The notes beneath the pieces were generated by a model. It did not search any database and was not told where the DNA came from. It saw only the letters and a program-made list of their open reading frames with translations. Below are positions 34,830 to 42,167 of a stretch of 64,000 nt of DNA, piece by piece. The position numbers were made by a program, and so were the translations under genes. Source of the DNA: Frankia sp. AgB1.9 (GTDB lineage Bacteria > Actinomycetota > Actinomycetes > Frankiales > Frankiaceae); NCBI RefSeq assembly GCF_016786355.1, contig NZ_JADWYX010000035.1, positions 1 through 64,000 of the forward strand. The letters are read 5' to 3'. Within the stretch, counting starts at the first letter, position 1; each line of letters begins with the position of its first letter.

Positions 34830-35927
34830 CTACGACAGCGTCGCGATCTCGAGGTGGCTCACCCCGCCGGTCAGGGCGAACTCGTAGCCGGCCGAGCCCT
34901 GGCCGATGGTCTGGGTCAGGGCGCCGATCGGGCCCTGCCGCTGGCCGTCGACGACGACGTCGCTCGCGCCGCCGCGAATCCGCAGGCTGACGGACACGCC
35001 GGCGGGACGTTCGAGGCGCAGCGACTTCGCGCCGCCGGTCAGCGAGACCCGGGCGCCGTGGGCGGGCGGGCCGAGGCGCAGTCTCAGGTCGTTGGCGCCG
35101 CCGGTCAGCGAGAACGACCGCGTGGTGGCGCCGGTGAGGTCGACGGCGAGGTGCTGGGCGCCGCCGCGGACGTCGACGGCCCAGGCGACCCGTGGGTTGA
35201 GGGTGAGCGTCGAGGACCCCGAGCCGGCCCGCCAGAGCGTCCGGCCGCGCCGGCCGAACTGGACGCGCACCTCGGTCTCGTCCGGGCGCACGATGACCTC
35301 GCTGGTCGGGGCCGCGCCGGCGAAGTCGCCCTGGTAGAGGCTGTCGGTGGGGAAGTCCTTACCGCCGGCCACGACTTGGAGCTGCTTCAGGCCGCCGGCG
35401 AGATGCAGCCGGGCCTGGGTGGCCGTGCCCAGCGGCGCCCCCAGGGTCACCGGGGTGGCCCCGACCCCCGGATCGTCGCGCAGGGTGTCGGTCTGGTCGC
35501 GCAGCATCTCGGTGGTCGCGACCAGGAACCGGGCGACGGTCGCCTGCTCGGCGGGGCTGAACTTCGCCTGGATGGCGGCCGCGGCCGCGGTCATCGGCCC
35601 GAACATGACGTCGAGCGCGGCGAGGCGCTCGGCGACGGCCGTCACGACGACCCGGCGCCGGTCGCCGGGATCGGGCAGCCGGGTGACGTAGCCACGTCGC
35701 TCCAGGCCGTCGAGCACCCTGGTGATCGCGCCGGTGGTCAGCTGGGTCGCCACGGCGAGCTGCCCCGCCACCCGCGGGTTGGAGCGCACGATCGCCAGCA
35801 CCGCGAGCTCGGTCGGCGTGAGCCGGGCCCGCAGCCCGGCCGCCGACTGGAACAGCTGCGCGGCGGACACCAGCTCCCGCAGCAGCACCTCCAGGTCGAC
35901 GTCGGCGTCCCGCGTCTGCCGCTCCAT
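34830..35927 (-). CDS. MarR regulator fused to a repetitive beta domain
   Basis: The protein has 365 residues. Residues 1-145 are a MarR winged helix (LTPTELAVLAIVRSNPRVAG, then LTTGAITRVLDGLERRGYV and DPGDRRRVVV). Residues ~165-365 are unlike MarR: short strands with a recurring SLTGGA/RGGA turn (GGLKQLQV, RGGAQHLAV, LTGGANDLRL, LTGGAKSLRL, RGGASDVVV, LTGGVSHLEI), like a DUF4097-type beta-helix. ATG 35927 follows GGAGG. It is divergent from the DrrAB-like exporter and probably controls it; the beta domain may be a sensor. Confidence 0.8.
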   Translation of the reverse strand: MERQTRDADVDLEVLLRELVSAAQLFQSAAGLRARLTPTELAVLAIVRSNPRVAGQLAVATQLTTGAITRVLDGLERRGYVTRLPDPGDRRRVVVTAVAERLAALDVMFGPMTAAAAAIQAKFSPAEQATVARFLVATTEMLRDQTDTLRDDPGVGATPVTLGAPLGTATQARLHLAGGLKQLQVVAGGKDFPTDSLYQGDFAGAAPTSEVIVRPDETEVRVQFGRRGRTLWRAGSGSSTLTLNPRVAWAVDVRGGAQHLAVDLTGATTRSFSLTGGANDLRLRLGPPAHGARVSLTGGAKSLRLERPAGVSVSLRIRGGASDVVVDGQRQGPIGALTQTIGQGSAGYEFALTGGVSHLEIATLS

Positions 35928-36029
35928 CACCGCTACCTCCCTGCCGGGCCGGGTGCCGACGCCGTCCGGTCCCACCCGGTCGGGCCAGTGCGATCCGGGC
36001 ACGCCGCGCGGACGCGACGAAACCGGGCC

Positions 36030-36059
36030 TTGACACCGTGACCAACGCTATCTCACTAT
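36030..36059 (+). promoter_or_regulatory. Promoter of the DrrAB-like exporter
   Basis: TTGACA (36030-36035), an 18-base spacer and CACTAT (36054-36059) form a candidate promoter. CTATC occurs twice, at 36048-36052 and 36056-36060, as CTATC-TCA-CTATC around the -10. A MarR protein bound there would block it (inference). Confidence 0.45.
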
Positions 36060-36120
36060 CGCATTGCCTTACTCACTCAGACAAGTTCCATGCAGGAAAA
36101 CGATCCGAAACGGACGCCAC

Positions 36121-37083
36121 ATGATCACAACCCAGGCGCTGCGCCGGGAGTTCCGCCGGTCCCGGCGCGCCGACCCGGTCGTCGCCGTCGACGGCATCGA
36201 CCTGGTCGTCGACCGTGGCGAGGTCTTCGGCCTGCTCGGCCCGAACGGCGCCGGCAAGTCGACCACCATGCGCATGCTGACCACCCTGCTGCCGCCGACC
36301 TCGGGCACGGCCCTCGTCGCCGGCCATGACGTGGCGAAGGAACGAGCCGCGGTGCGCCGCCGGATCGGGTTCGTCGCGCAGGGCGGCGGCACCGACTCGG
36401 CCGAGACGGCCCGCGCGGAGCTGGTCATGCAGGGCCGGGTGTTCGGCATGTCCAAGACCGACGCGCTCACCCGGGCCGACGACCTGCTCGCCCGGTTCAG
36501 CCTCACCGACGCGGCCGACCGGCGCCTCGGCACCTGGTCGGGCGGCATGCGCCGCCGCCTCGACATCGCGGTCGGCCTGGTCAACTCCCCCGAGCTGCTG
36601 CTGCTCGACGAGCCCACGACCGGGCTGGACCCGGCGAGCCGGGCCGAGGTGTGGGCCGAGCTGCGGGCCGTCCGCGACGCCGGGACGACGATCCTGCTCA
36701 CGACCCACTACCTGGAGGAGGCCGACGAGCTCTGCGACCGGGTCGCGATCATCCACCAGGGCAAGGTCGCGCGGACCGGGCCGCCGGACGAGCTGAAGAG
36801 CCAGGTCGCCGGTGACGGCATCGTCGTCACGCTGCCCCCCGGCGGCCCTGAGGCGGTCAGCCCGACCGTCCGCGAGCAGCCCTGGTGCCGCGACGTCGAG
36901 GTCGTCGACGACAGGACGCTGCGGGTGTACGTCGAGGACGGCTCCCGCGCCGTCACCGACCTGCTGCGCCTGCTCGACGGCCTGTCGACCCCGGTTCTCA
37001 CCCTCACGCTGACCCGGCCGAGCCTCGACGACGTCTTCCTGACCGCCACAGGCCACCCGCTCGCCGCCGCCGCCGGCGTCTGA
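36121..37083 (+). CDS. ABC transporter ATPase, DrrA-like
   Basis: This 320-residue ATPase has P-loop LLGPNGAGKSTTMRML, FVAQGGGTD, signature WSGGMRRRLDIAVGL, Walker B LLLLDEPTTGLDP, switch TTHYLEEADEL and the C-terminal ~90-residue DUF4162-like domain ending in LTRPSLDDVFLTATGH. This is the daunorubicin-resistance (DrrA) type used with ABC-2 permeases. ATG 36121 is chosen over an in-frame TTG at 36064. Divergent from the MarR gene, 168 bp upstream of DrrB. Confidence 0.88.
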   Translation: MITTQALRREFRRSRRADPVVAVDGIDLVVDRGEVFGLLGPNGAGKSTTMRMLTTLLPPTSGTALVAGHDVAKERAAVRRRIGFVAQGGGTDSAETARAELVMQGRVFGMSKTDALTRADDLLARFSLTDAADRRLGTWSGGMRRRLDIAVGLVNSPELLLLDEPTTGLDPASRAEVWAELRAVRDAGTTILLTTHYLEEADELCDRVAIIHQGKVARTGPPDELKSQVAGDGIVVTLPPGGPEAVSPTVREQPWCRDVEVVDDRTLRVYVEDGSRAVTDLLRLLDGLSTPVLTLTLTRPSLDDVFLTATGHPLAAAAGV

Positions 37084-37250
37084 CCAGCGCCGTCAGGTCT
37101 GACCGCTCCCGCGGGGCCGCCGACGCGGCCGGCGCGGTCCGGTCTCACCGCCGGCGCGGTCCGCGCGTCCGCCCGCCCGGGTGGTCTCCCCGGCCCGCCC
37201 ACGTTCGCTTGACCTTTCGACTTCTCGACTCCTCGACTGGGAGCCCTTCC

Positions 37251-38015
37251 ATGCGTTTCTTCTCCGACGTCCGGCTCACCTACGCCCGCGCCGTGCGCGC
37301 GGTGCTGCGGGAACCGAGCTGGATCATCATCGGGCTCGCGCAGCCGCTGTTCTACCTCTACCTGTTCGGCCCGCTGCTGAAGAACGGCGGCGTCACCCGC
37401 GGCCTGCCGGCCGGAACCAGCAGCTGGGACGTGTTCGTGCCCGGCCTGCTGGTCCAGCTCGTCCTGTTCAACTGCGCGTTCAACGGGTTCGCCCTGCTGT
37501 CCGAGATGCGGGCCGGCGTGCTGGAGCGGCTGTCGGTGACGCCGATCAGCCGGCTGGCGCTGCTGCTCGGCCGCGCCCTGCGCGACGCCACCCTCGTCGT
37601 CATCCAGGGCGCGATCCTCGTCGGCCTGGCCGTTCCGCTCGGGCTGCACCTGCACGCGGGCCTGGTCGTCGCCGCCGTCGTGCTGATGGCCCTCGGTGTC
37701 GGCCTGTCCTGCCTGGGCTACGGGCTCGCGCTGGTGCTGCGCAGCGAGGACGCGCTGGCGCCGGTCATCCAGGGCTTCTCGCTGCCGCTGCTGCTGCTGT
37801 CCGGGATCTTCCTGCCGCTGTCGTTCGCCCCGACCTGGCTGAACGACACCGCCGACGCCAACCCGCTGCGCCACACCACCGACGCGGTCCGGGCCCTGAT
37901 GCTCGGGCACGGCCGGTCCTGGGTCGGCATCGTGGTCACCTGCGCGTTCGCCGTGCTCCTCGTCATCTTCGGCACCCGCCGCTTCCACAACACCGAGGAC
38001 CTGCGCATCACCTGA
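37251..38015 (+). CDS. ABC-2 permease, DrrB-like
   Basis: This 254-residue membrane protein has six helices. FFSDVRLTYARAVRAVLREP precedes helix 1, EMRAGVLERLSVTPISRLAL marks the intracellular coupling region, and LLLLSGIFLPLSFAPTWLN with NPLRHTTDAVRALMLG near the end is typical of DrrB. With the DrrA-like ATPase it should export a hydrophobic compound. Resistance to an antibiotic is possible; the substrate is unknown. Confidence 0.87.
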   Translation: MRFFSDVRLTYARAVRAVLREPSWIIIGLAQPLFYLYLFGPLLKNGGVTRGLPAGTSSWDVFVPGLLVQLVLFNCAFNGFALLSEMRAGVLERLSVTPISRLALLLGRALRDATLVVIQGAILVGLAVPLGLHLHAGLVVAAVVLMALGVGLSCLGYGLALVLRSEDALAPVIQGFSLPLLLLSGIFLPLSFAPTWLNDTADANPLRHTTDAVRALMLGHGRSWVGIVVTCAFAVLLVIFGTRRFHNTEDLRIT

Positions 38016-38086
38016 TCTGGGCGGATTTCGCGGCCAGCCCGCCGGACCGGTCCCCCGACCGGCCCGGCGCCGGCAGAATGCCACCC

Positions 38087-38695
38087 ATGAGCGAGGCGGC
38101 ACCGGTCGGCCAGTTCCACTTCGACCCCGAGACCTACCTGGCGATGGTGCTCAGCGAGGTACCCGACTACGAACGGCTCCAGGACGAGGTCGCGGCGGCG
38201 AGCGCCGGCCGCGCCGTGGCCCGCGCGCTCGACCTGGGCGCGGGCACCGGCGAGACGAGCCGGCGGGTCCTCGCCGCCCACCCGGCCGCGGTCCTGGTCG
38301 CCCTCGACGAGAGCGACGGCATGCTGGCCGCCGCCCGCGAGCACCTGCCGGCCGACCGGGTCGAGTTCGTCGTCGGCCGGCTGGAGGACCCGCTGCCCGC
38401 CGGCCCCTTCGACCTGGTCGTGTCCGCGCTCGCCGTCCACCATCTCGACGGCCCCGGCAAGCTGGACCTGTTCGCCCGGGTCGCCGGCGTGCTCGCCCCC
38501 GGCGGCCGCTTCGTCCTCGCGGACATCGTCGTCCCCGAAGACCCGGCCGACATCGTCACTCCCGTCGAGGACGAGTTCGACCAGCCCAGCCGCCTCCCCG
38601 ACCAGCTCACCTGGCTCCGCCAGGCCGGCCTCTCCCCCACCGTGACCTGGCACCACCTGGACCTCGCCGTCCTCACCGCCGACCGCCCCACCTGA
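38087..38695 (+). CDS. Class I SAM-dependent methyltransferase
   Basis: This 202-residue protein has motif I LDLGAGTGETSRRVL, acid VALDESDGM, motif II region FDLVVSALAVHHLDG and motif III VLAPGGRFVLADIV. It fits small-molecule methyltransferases. It begins 71 bp after the DrrB gene and may belong to that operon. ATG 38087 is chosen; an ATG three codons upstream is possible. It converges with a GlcD-like gene, with hairpin repeat 4 in between. Confidence 0.83.
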   Translation: MSEAAPVGQFHFDPETYLAMVLSEVPDYERLQDEVAAASAGRAVARALDLGAGTGETSRRVLAAHPAAVLVALDESDGMLAAAREHLPADRVEFVVGRLEDPLPAGPFDLVVSALAVHHLDGPGKLDLFARVAGVLAPGGRFVLADIVVPEDPADIVTPVEDEFDQPSRLPDQLTWLRQAGLSPTVTWHHLDLAVLTADRPT

Positions 38696-38723
38696 GACGC
38701 CGACGGCCGCCTCCGAAGTGGCC

Positions 38724-38800
38724 TTGATCGCTGTTCTGGCCCTCTGGTGGTCGTCCGCGGGCCTGTTTCGCAGCCACCAGAGGGCTGAAACGGGAATCAA
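38724..38800. repeat. Interspersed hairpin repeat, copy 4
   Basis: The left arm starts TTGATCGCTGTTCTGGCCCT, followed by CTGGTGGTCG. The right arm has CAGCCACCAGAGGGCTGAAA and ends ATCAA. It is the best-paired copy in the inner stem (CCCTCTGGTGG with CCACCAGAGGG). It lies between convergent genes, where it could act as a two-way terminator. Confidence 0.88.
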
Positions 38801-38822
38801 CGCGACGGGCCGACCATGGCGG

Positions 38823-40223
38823 TCAGGGGTGATGGCGAGGTTGGGGGGTGTTCGACGGTGGGAGCGCGGCGCCGGGGTTGAGGATGTTCAGCGGGTCCAG
38901 GGCGTTCTTGATGCGCCAGCTCAGGTCCAGGACCTCTGGGCCGAGCTGGTCGGACAGCCAGGGCAGCTTGAGGCGCCCGACTCCGTGCTCGCCGGTGATG
39001 GTGCCGTCGAGGCGCAGCGCGAGGGCCATGACCTCGCCGAACGCCAGGTCGGCGCGCCGGGCCATCTCCGCGTCGGTCGGATCGACCACGATCAGCGGGT
39101 GGGTGTTGCCGTCACCCGCGTGCGCGACGATGGCGATCGTGACGTCGCGGGCGGCCGCGATCGCCTCGACACCGGCGACGAGCTCGGGCAGCCGGGGCAG
39201 CGCGACCCCGACGTCCTCGAGCAGGAGGGTGCCGAGGGGTTCCAGCGCGGTGATCACGCTGCGCCGGGCGACGACGAAGGCCTCGCCCTCGTCCGGGTCG
39301 TCCGTCGCGAGGACCTCGGTCGCTCCCGCCTTCTCACAGGCCTCGACCATGGAGCGCAGCTCGTCCGCGCCGGACTGGTGCTGGGCGTCGGTGCGGGCGA
39401 CGACCAGCGCGGCCGCCGACCGGTCCAGTCCCATCCGGAACATGTCCTCGACCGCGTTGATCGAGGTCCGATCCATGAGCTCCAGCATCGCGGGGCGCAT
39501 CTCCGCGGTGATCGCGAGGATCGCGGAGGTCGCGGCCGCCATCGTGGGGAAGGTCGCGACCAGGGTGCAGGTCGGCGGCTGCGCGGGAAGCAGGCGCAAC
39601 GTCGCCTCGGTGACGATCCCGAGACTTCCCTCGCTGCCGACGAACAGCTTCGTCAGCGACAGTCCCGCGACATCCTTCAGCCGGGCGCCACCGAGGCGGA
39701 CCGCCGCGCCATCAGCCAGCACGACCTCAAGGCCCAGGACGTAGTCCGTCGTCACCCCGTACTTCACGCAGCACAGACCGCCGGCGTTCGTCGCCACGTT
39801 GCCACCGATCGAGCAGATCTCGAACGACGACGGGTCCGGCGGGTACCACAGCCCGTGCGTCGCCGCCGCGGCCTTGACCTCGACGTTCAGCGCCCCCGGC
39901 TGGGCTACCGCGATCCTGCTCACCGGGTCGACGTGAACGGACCGCATCCGCTCCAGCGACAGCACGATCCCGCCGTCGACAGCGGTCGCCCCACCGGACA
40001 GGCCGGTGCCGGCGCCGCGCGCGACGACCGGCACCCGGTGCCGCGCGGCCCAGCGGACCGTTGTCTGGACCTGCTCGGTGGTCTCGGCGCGCACCGCCGC
40101 GAGCGGGGTTCCCGCGTTCGGGTCGGCCGCCCGGTCGCGCCGGTACTTCTCCAGCAGTTCCGGCTCGGTCGCGACGACCCCCGCCGGCAGCGCCCCGACC
40201 AGTTCCGCCAGCATCTCGTGCAC
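38823..40223 (-). CDS. FAD-linked oxidase, GlcD-like 2-hydroxyacid dehydrogenase
   Basis: This 466-residue flavoprotein has the FAD-binding PCMH fold (VPVVARGAGTGLSGGATAVD, ICSIGGNVATNAGGL, VGSEGSLGIVTEATLRLLP) and the FAD-oxidase C-domain ending in TGEHGVGRLKLPWL and IKNALDPLNILNPG. GlcD and D-lactate/D-2-hydroxyglutarate dehydrogenases share this layout. No GlcE or GlcF partner is adjacent, so a single-subunit dehydrogenase is more likely. ATG 40223. The C-terminal tail is short and His/Pro-rich. Confidence 0.87.
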   Translation of the reverse strand: MHEMLAELVGALPAGVVATEPELLEKYRRDRAADPNAGTPLAAVRAETTEQVQTTVRWAARHRVPVVARGAGTGLSGGATAVDGGIVLSLERMRSVHVDPVSRIAVAQPGALNVEVKAAAATHGLWYPPDPSSFEICSIGGNVATNAGGLCCVKYGVTTDYVLGLEVVLADGAAVRLGGARLKDVAGLSLTKLFVGSEGSLGIVTEATLRLLPAQPPTCTLVATFPTMAAATSAILAITAEMRPAMLELMDRTSINAVEDMFRMGLDRSAAALVVARTDAQHQSGADELRSMVEACEKAGATEVLATDDPDEGEAFVVARRSVITALEPLGTLLLEDVGVALPRLPELVAGVEAIAAARDVTIAIVAHAGDGNTHPLIVVDPTDAEMARRADLAFGEVMALALRLDGTITGEHGVGRLKLPWLSDQLGPEVLDLSWRIKNALDPLNILNPGAALPPSNTPQPRHHP

Positions 40224-40696
40224 GCCGCCTCCACCGCCCGCCTCGCCACAATTTCCGCCCGCCGACCCACCGTAGGCCGAGTTCCACAGCCGATGTCGAC
40301 GGATTCACCCGCCCGACCGGCAAGCGCCCGACCAGCACGAGCACGGACGCCACCGCGGCCCCCGGTCGCGCGTCGCTAGGTCGTGTCCTCGGCGGCGACG
40401 CGGGCGTGACGAGCGGGTCGGGATGCCCGGGCTGCGGCCGCCGCGATCAGACGCGCACCCGGCCTCAGCCAGCCCTGACCAGCATTTATCCGGATCCAGC
40501 GGAAAGGGACCTTGCCATCCTTCGCCGCCGCGGGTCCAGGCACACTGGTTGCGCGGCTCTCGCAAAGATCTGACACTGTAAATTCCTACGACTCGGCGCG
40601 GGACTGCGCACTGGTTGTGACGATCCACGGCCGGGCCGGACGACTCACGACGGCGAGCCGGTCTGCTCTGCCGGCACGGAAAGGGAGGGATTGCGG
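40224..40696. other. Divergent intergenic region GlcD-like gene / fxsA
   Basis: This 473-bp gap has no convincing gene. Its right half is AT-richer and holds a TAAATT box and two direct repeats described separately. Promoters of both flanking genes must lie here. Confidence 0.55.
40540..40619 (+). promoter_or_regulatory. Direct repeats around a -10-like box upstream of fxsA
   Basis: GCACACTGGTTGCG (40540-40553) and GCGCACTGGTTGTG (40606-40619) match at 12 of 14 bases and are 66 bp apart. TAAATT (40579-40584) lies between them and may be the -10 of the RiPP operon. The repeats could be regulator sites. Confidence 0.4.
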
Positions 40697-40894
40697 GTGA
40701 ACGGGTCTCCGCCCGAGATCACGACCAGCCTCGTCGACTTGACAAAGGATGATCTTGAGCAGGTGAGAGCGATGCTGACCGAGCAGGGCGGAGAATTCTC
40801 CTCGAATTCACCACTCGCCTGTTCTCTGCGGCGATTCTTTCGGGACGCCCAGAACCCGGCGGGCGCGATCGCCGGATTCCAGTCGTCCGTTTAG
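40697..40894 (+). CDS. fxsA: FxSxx-COOH cyclophane RiPP precursor peptide
   Basis: This 65-residue peptide ends in FQSSV, which fits the C-terminal F-x-S-x-x motif (Phe61, Ser63). A leader with TSLVDLTKDDLEQVRAM and a core with SLRRFFRDAQNPAGAIAG precede it. In this family the radical SAM enzyme FxsB crosslinks the Phe ring to the Ser side (a three-residue cyclophane). GTG 40697 has AGGGAGGGA eight bases upstream; TTG 40691 is in frame but too close. fxsB follows at once. The role of the mature peptide is not known. Confidence 0.88.
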   Translation: MNGSPPEITTSLVDLTKDDLEQVRAMLTEQGGEFSSNSPLACSLRRFFRDAQNPAGAIAGFQSSV

Positions 40895-40931
40895 ACCTGG
40901 CCGGGAAATCGTGGGAGAGGCCAGCGCGGGC

Positions 40932-42167
40932 ATGACGAATTCCGCCGTCGGGGTGGCCGGGATGCGTACGTATCCCACCGACCTGAGCAGTCAGCTGTCA
41001 CTTTCTGCCGGGCGACCAGGACCCGAACCGTTCCGCCAGTTCGTGCTCAAGGTGGTCAGCCGGTGCAACCTGGCCTGCGACTACTGCTACGTCTACGAGA
41101 TGGCCGACCAGAGCTGGCGCGAGCGGCCCGTGGTGATGGCGGCCGACATCCTCGCCCGCGTCGCCCACCGCATCGGCGAGCACGCCGAGGCCCATCGGCT
41201 CTCGGCCGTCCGGATCGTCCTGCATGGTGGCGAGCCCCTGCTCGCCGGTGCTCGTTGGCTGGACGAGGCACTGACGGCGCTGCGGGCGGCGATCCCGGCG
41301 CGGGTCGACGTCCAGTTCGCGATCCAGACCAACGCCGTGCTCCTGGACGAGACAACCCTGGCTGTCCTGCACCGGCACGCCGTCCGTGTCGGCGTCAGTC
41401 TTGACGGCCCCGTGGTGGCCCACGACCGGCACCGACGGTTCGCTGACGGGCGAGGAAGCCACGCCCGGGTCGCGGCCGCCCTTGACCTGCTCGGCGCCCC
41501 GGCACACCGCGCTTTGTTTTCCGGTCTGTTATGCGTGGTGGACCTCGCGAACGATCCGCTTGCGGTCTATGACGAGCTTCTCGGCTATTCCCCGCCCACG
41601 ATCGACTTTCTTCTCCCACATGGGACGTGGAGTGCCCCGCCTCCCGGCCGGCGGCCGGACGACCCGGGCACGCCCTACGCGGACTGGCTGATCGCCATTT
41701 TCGACCGCTGGTACGAGGAACCCCGCCGGCTGGTGGATGTCCGGTTGTTCTCCGAGATCATCCAACTGCTGCTCGGCGGCGCGAGCGAGACGGAATCGGT
41801 CGGCCTGACGCCGTCGACCGTGCTGGTGGTCGAGACGGACGGGATGCTCGAGCAGGTCGACGCCCTGAAGGCCGCCTATGACGGTGCGGCCGCCACCGGG
41901 CTGTCGGTGGCGGACGGACCGCTCGACCTCGCGCTGCGGGACCCGGCCATCCTCAGCCGTCAGGCGGGTGTCGCCGCGCTCGCGGCCGAATGCCGGAGTT
42001 GTGAGGTGCGTGATACCTGCGGCGGCGGCTTCTACCCGCACCGATACCGGACCGACACCGGTTTCGACAATCCTTCGGTCTACTGCCCGGATCTGTTGGC
42101 GCTAGTACGTCACATTCGCGGTCGGGTACGGGCCGACCTGGCCCGGGTGCTGCGGCGGCCGCGATGA
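40932..42167 (+). CDS. fxsB: FxsB-type radical SAM/SPASM cyclophane maturase
   Basis: This 411-residue enzyme has the radical SAM cluster motif CNLACDYC (Cys45, Cys49, Cys52), glycine motif LHGGEPLLAG, and a C-terminal SPASM-like cysteine set CRSCEVRDTCGGGFYPHRY with a later YCPD. It should make the aromatic crosslink in FxsA. Many FxsB proteins carry the HExxH domain as a C-terminal fusion; here it is a separate gene whose ATG overlaps this stop (ATGA). ATG 40932 is chosen with GGGAGAGG 11 bases upstream; GTG 40911 is in frame. Confidence 0.88.
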   Translation: MTNSAVGVAGMRTYPTDLSSQLSLSAGRPGPEPFRQFVLKVVSRCNLACDYCYVYEMADQSWRERPVVMAADILARVAHRIGEHAEAHRLSAVRIVLHGGEPLLAGARWLDEALTALRAAIPARVDVQFAIQTNAVLLDETTLAVLHRHAVRVGVSLDGPVVAHDRHRRFADGRGSHARVAAALDLLGAPAHRALFSGLLCVVDLANDPLAVYDELLGYSPPTIDFLLPHGTWSAPPPGRRPDDPGTPYADWLIAIFDRWYEEPRRLVDVRLFSEIIQLLLGGASETESVGLTPSTVLVVETDGMLEQVDALKAAYDGAAATGLSVADGPLDLALRDPAILSRQAGVAALAAECRSCEVRDTCGGGFYPHRYRTDTGFDNPSVYCPDLLALVRHIRGRVRADLARVLRRPR

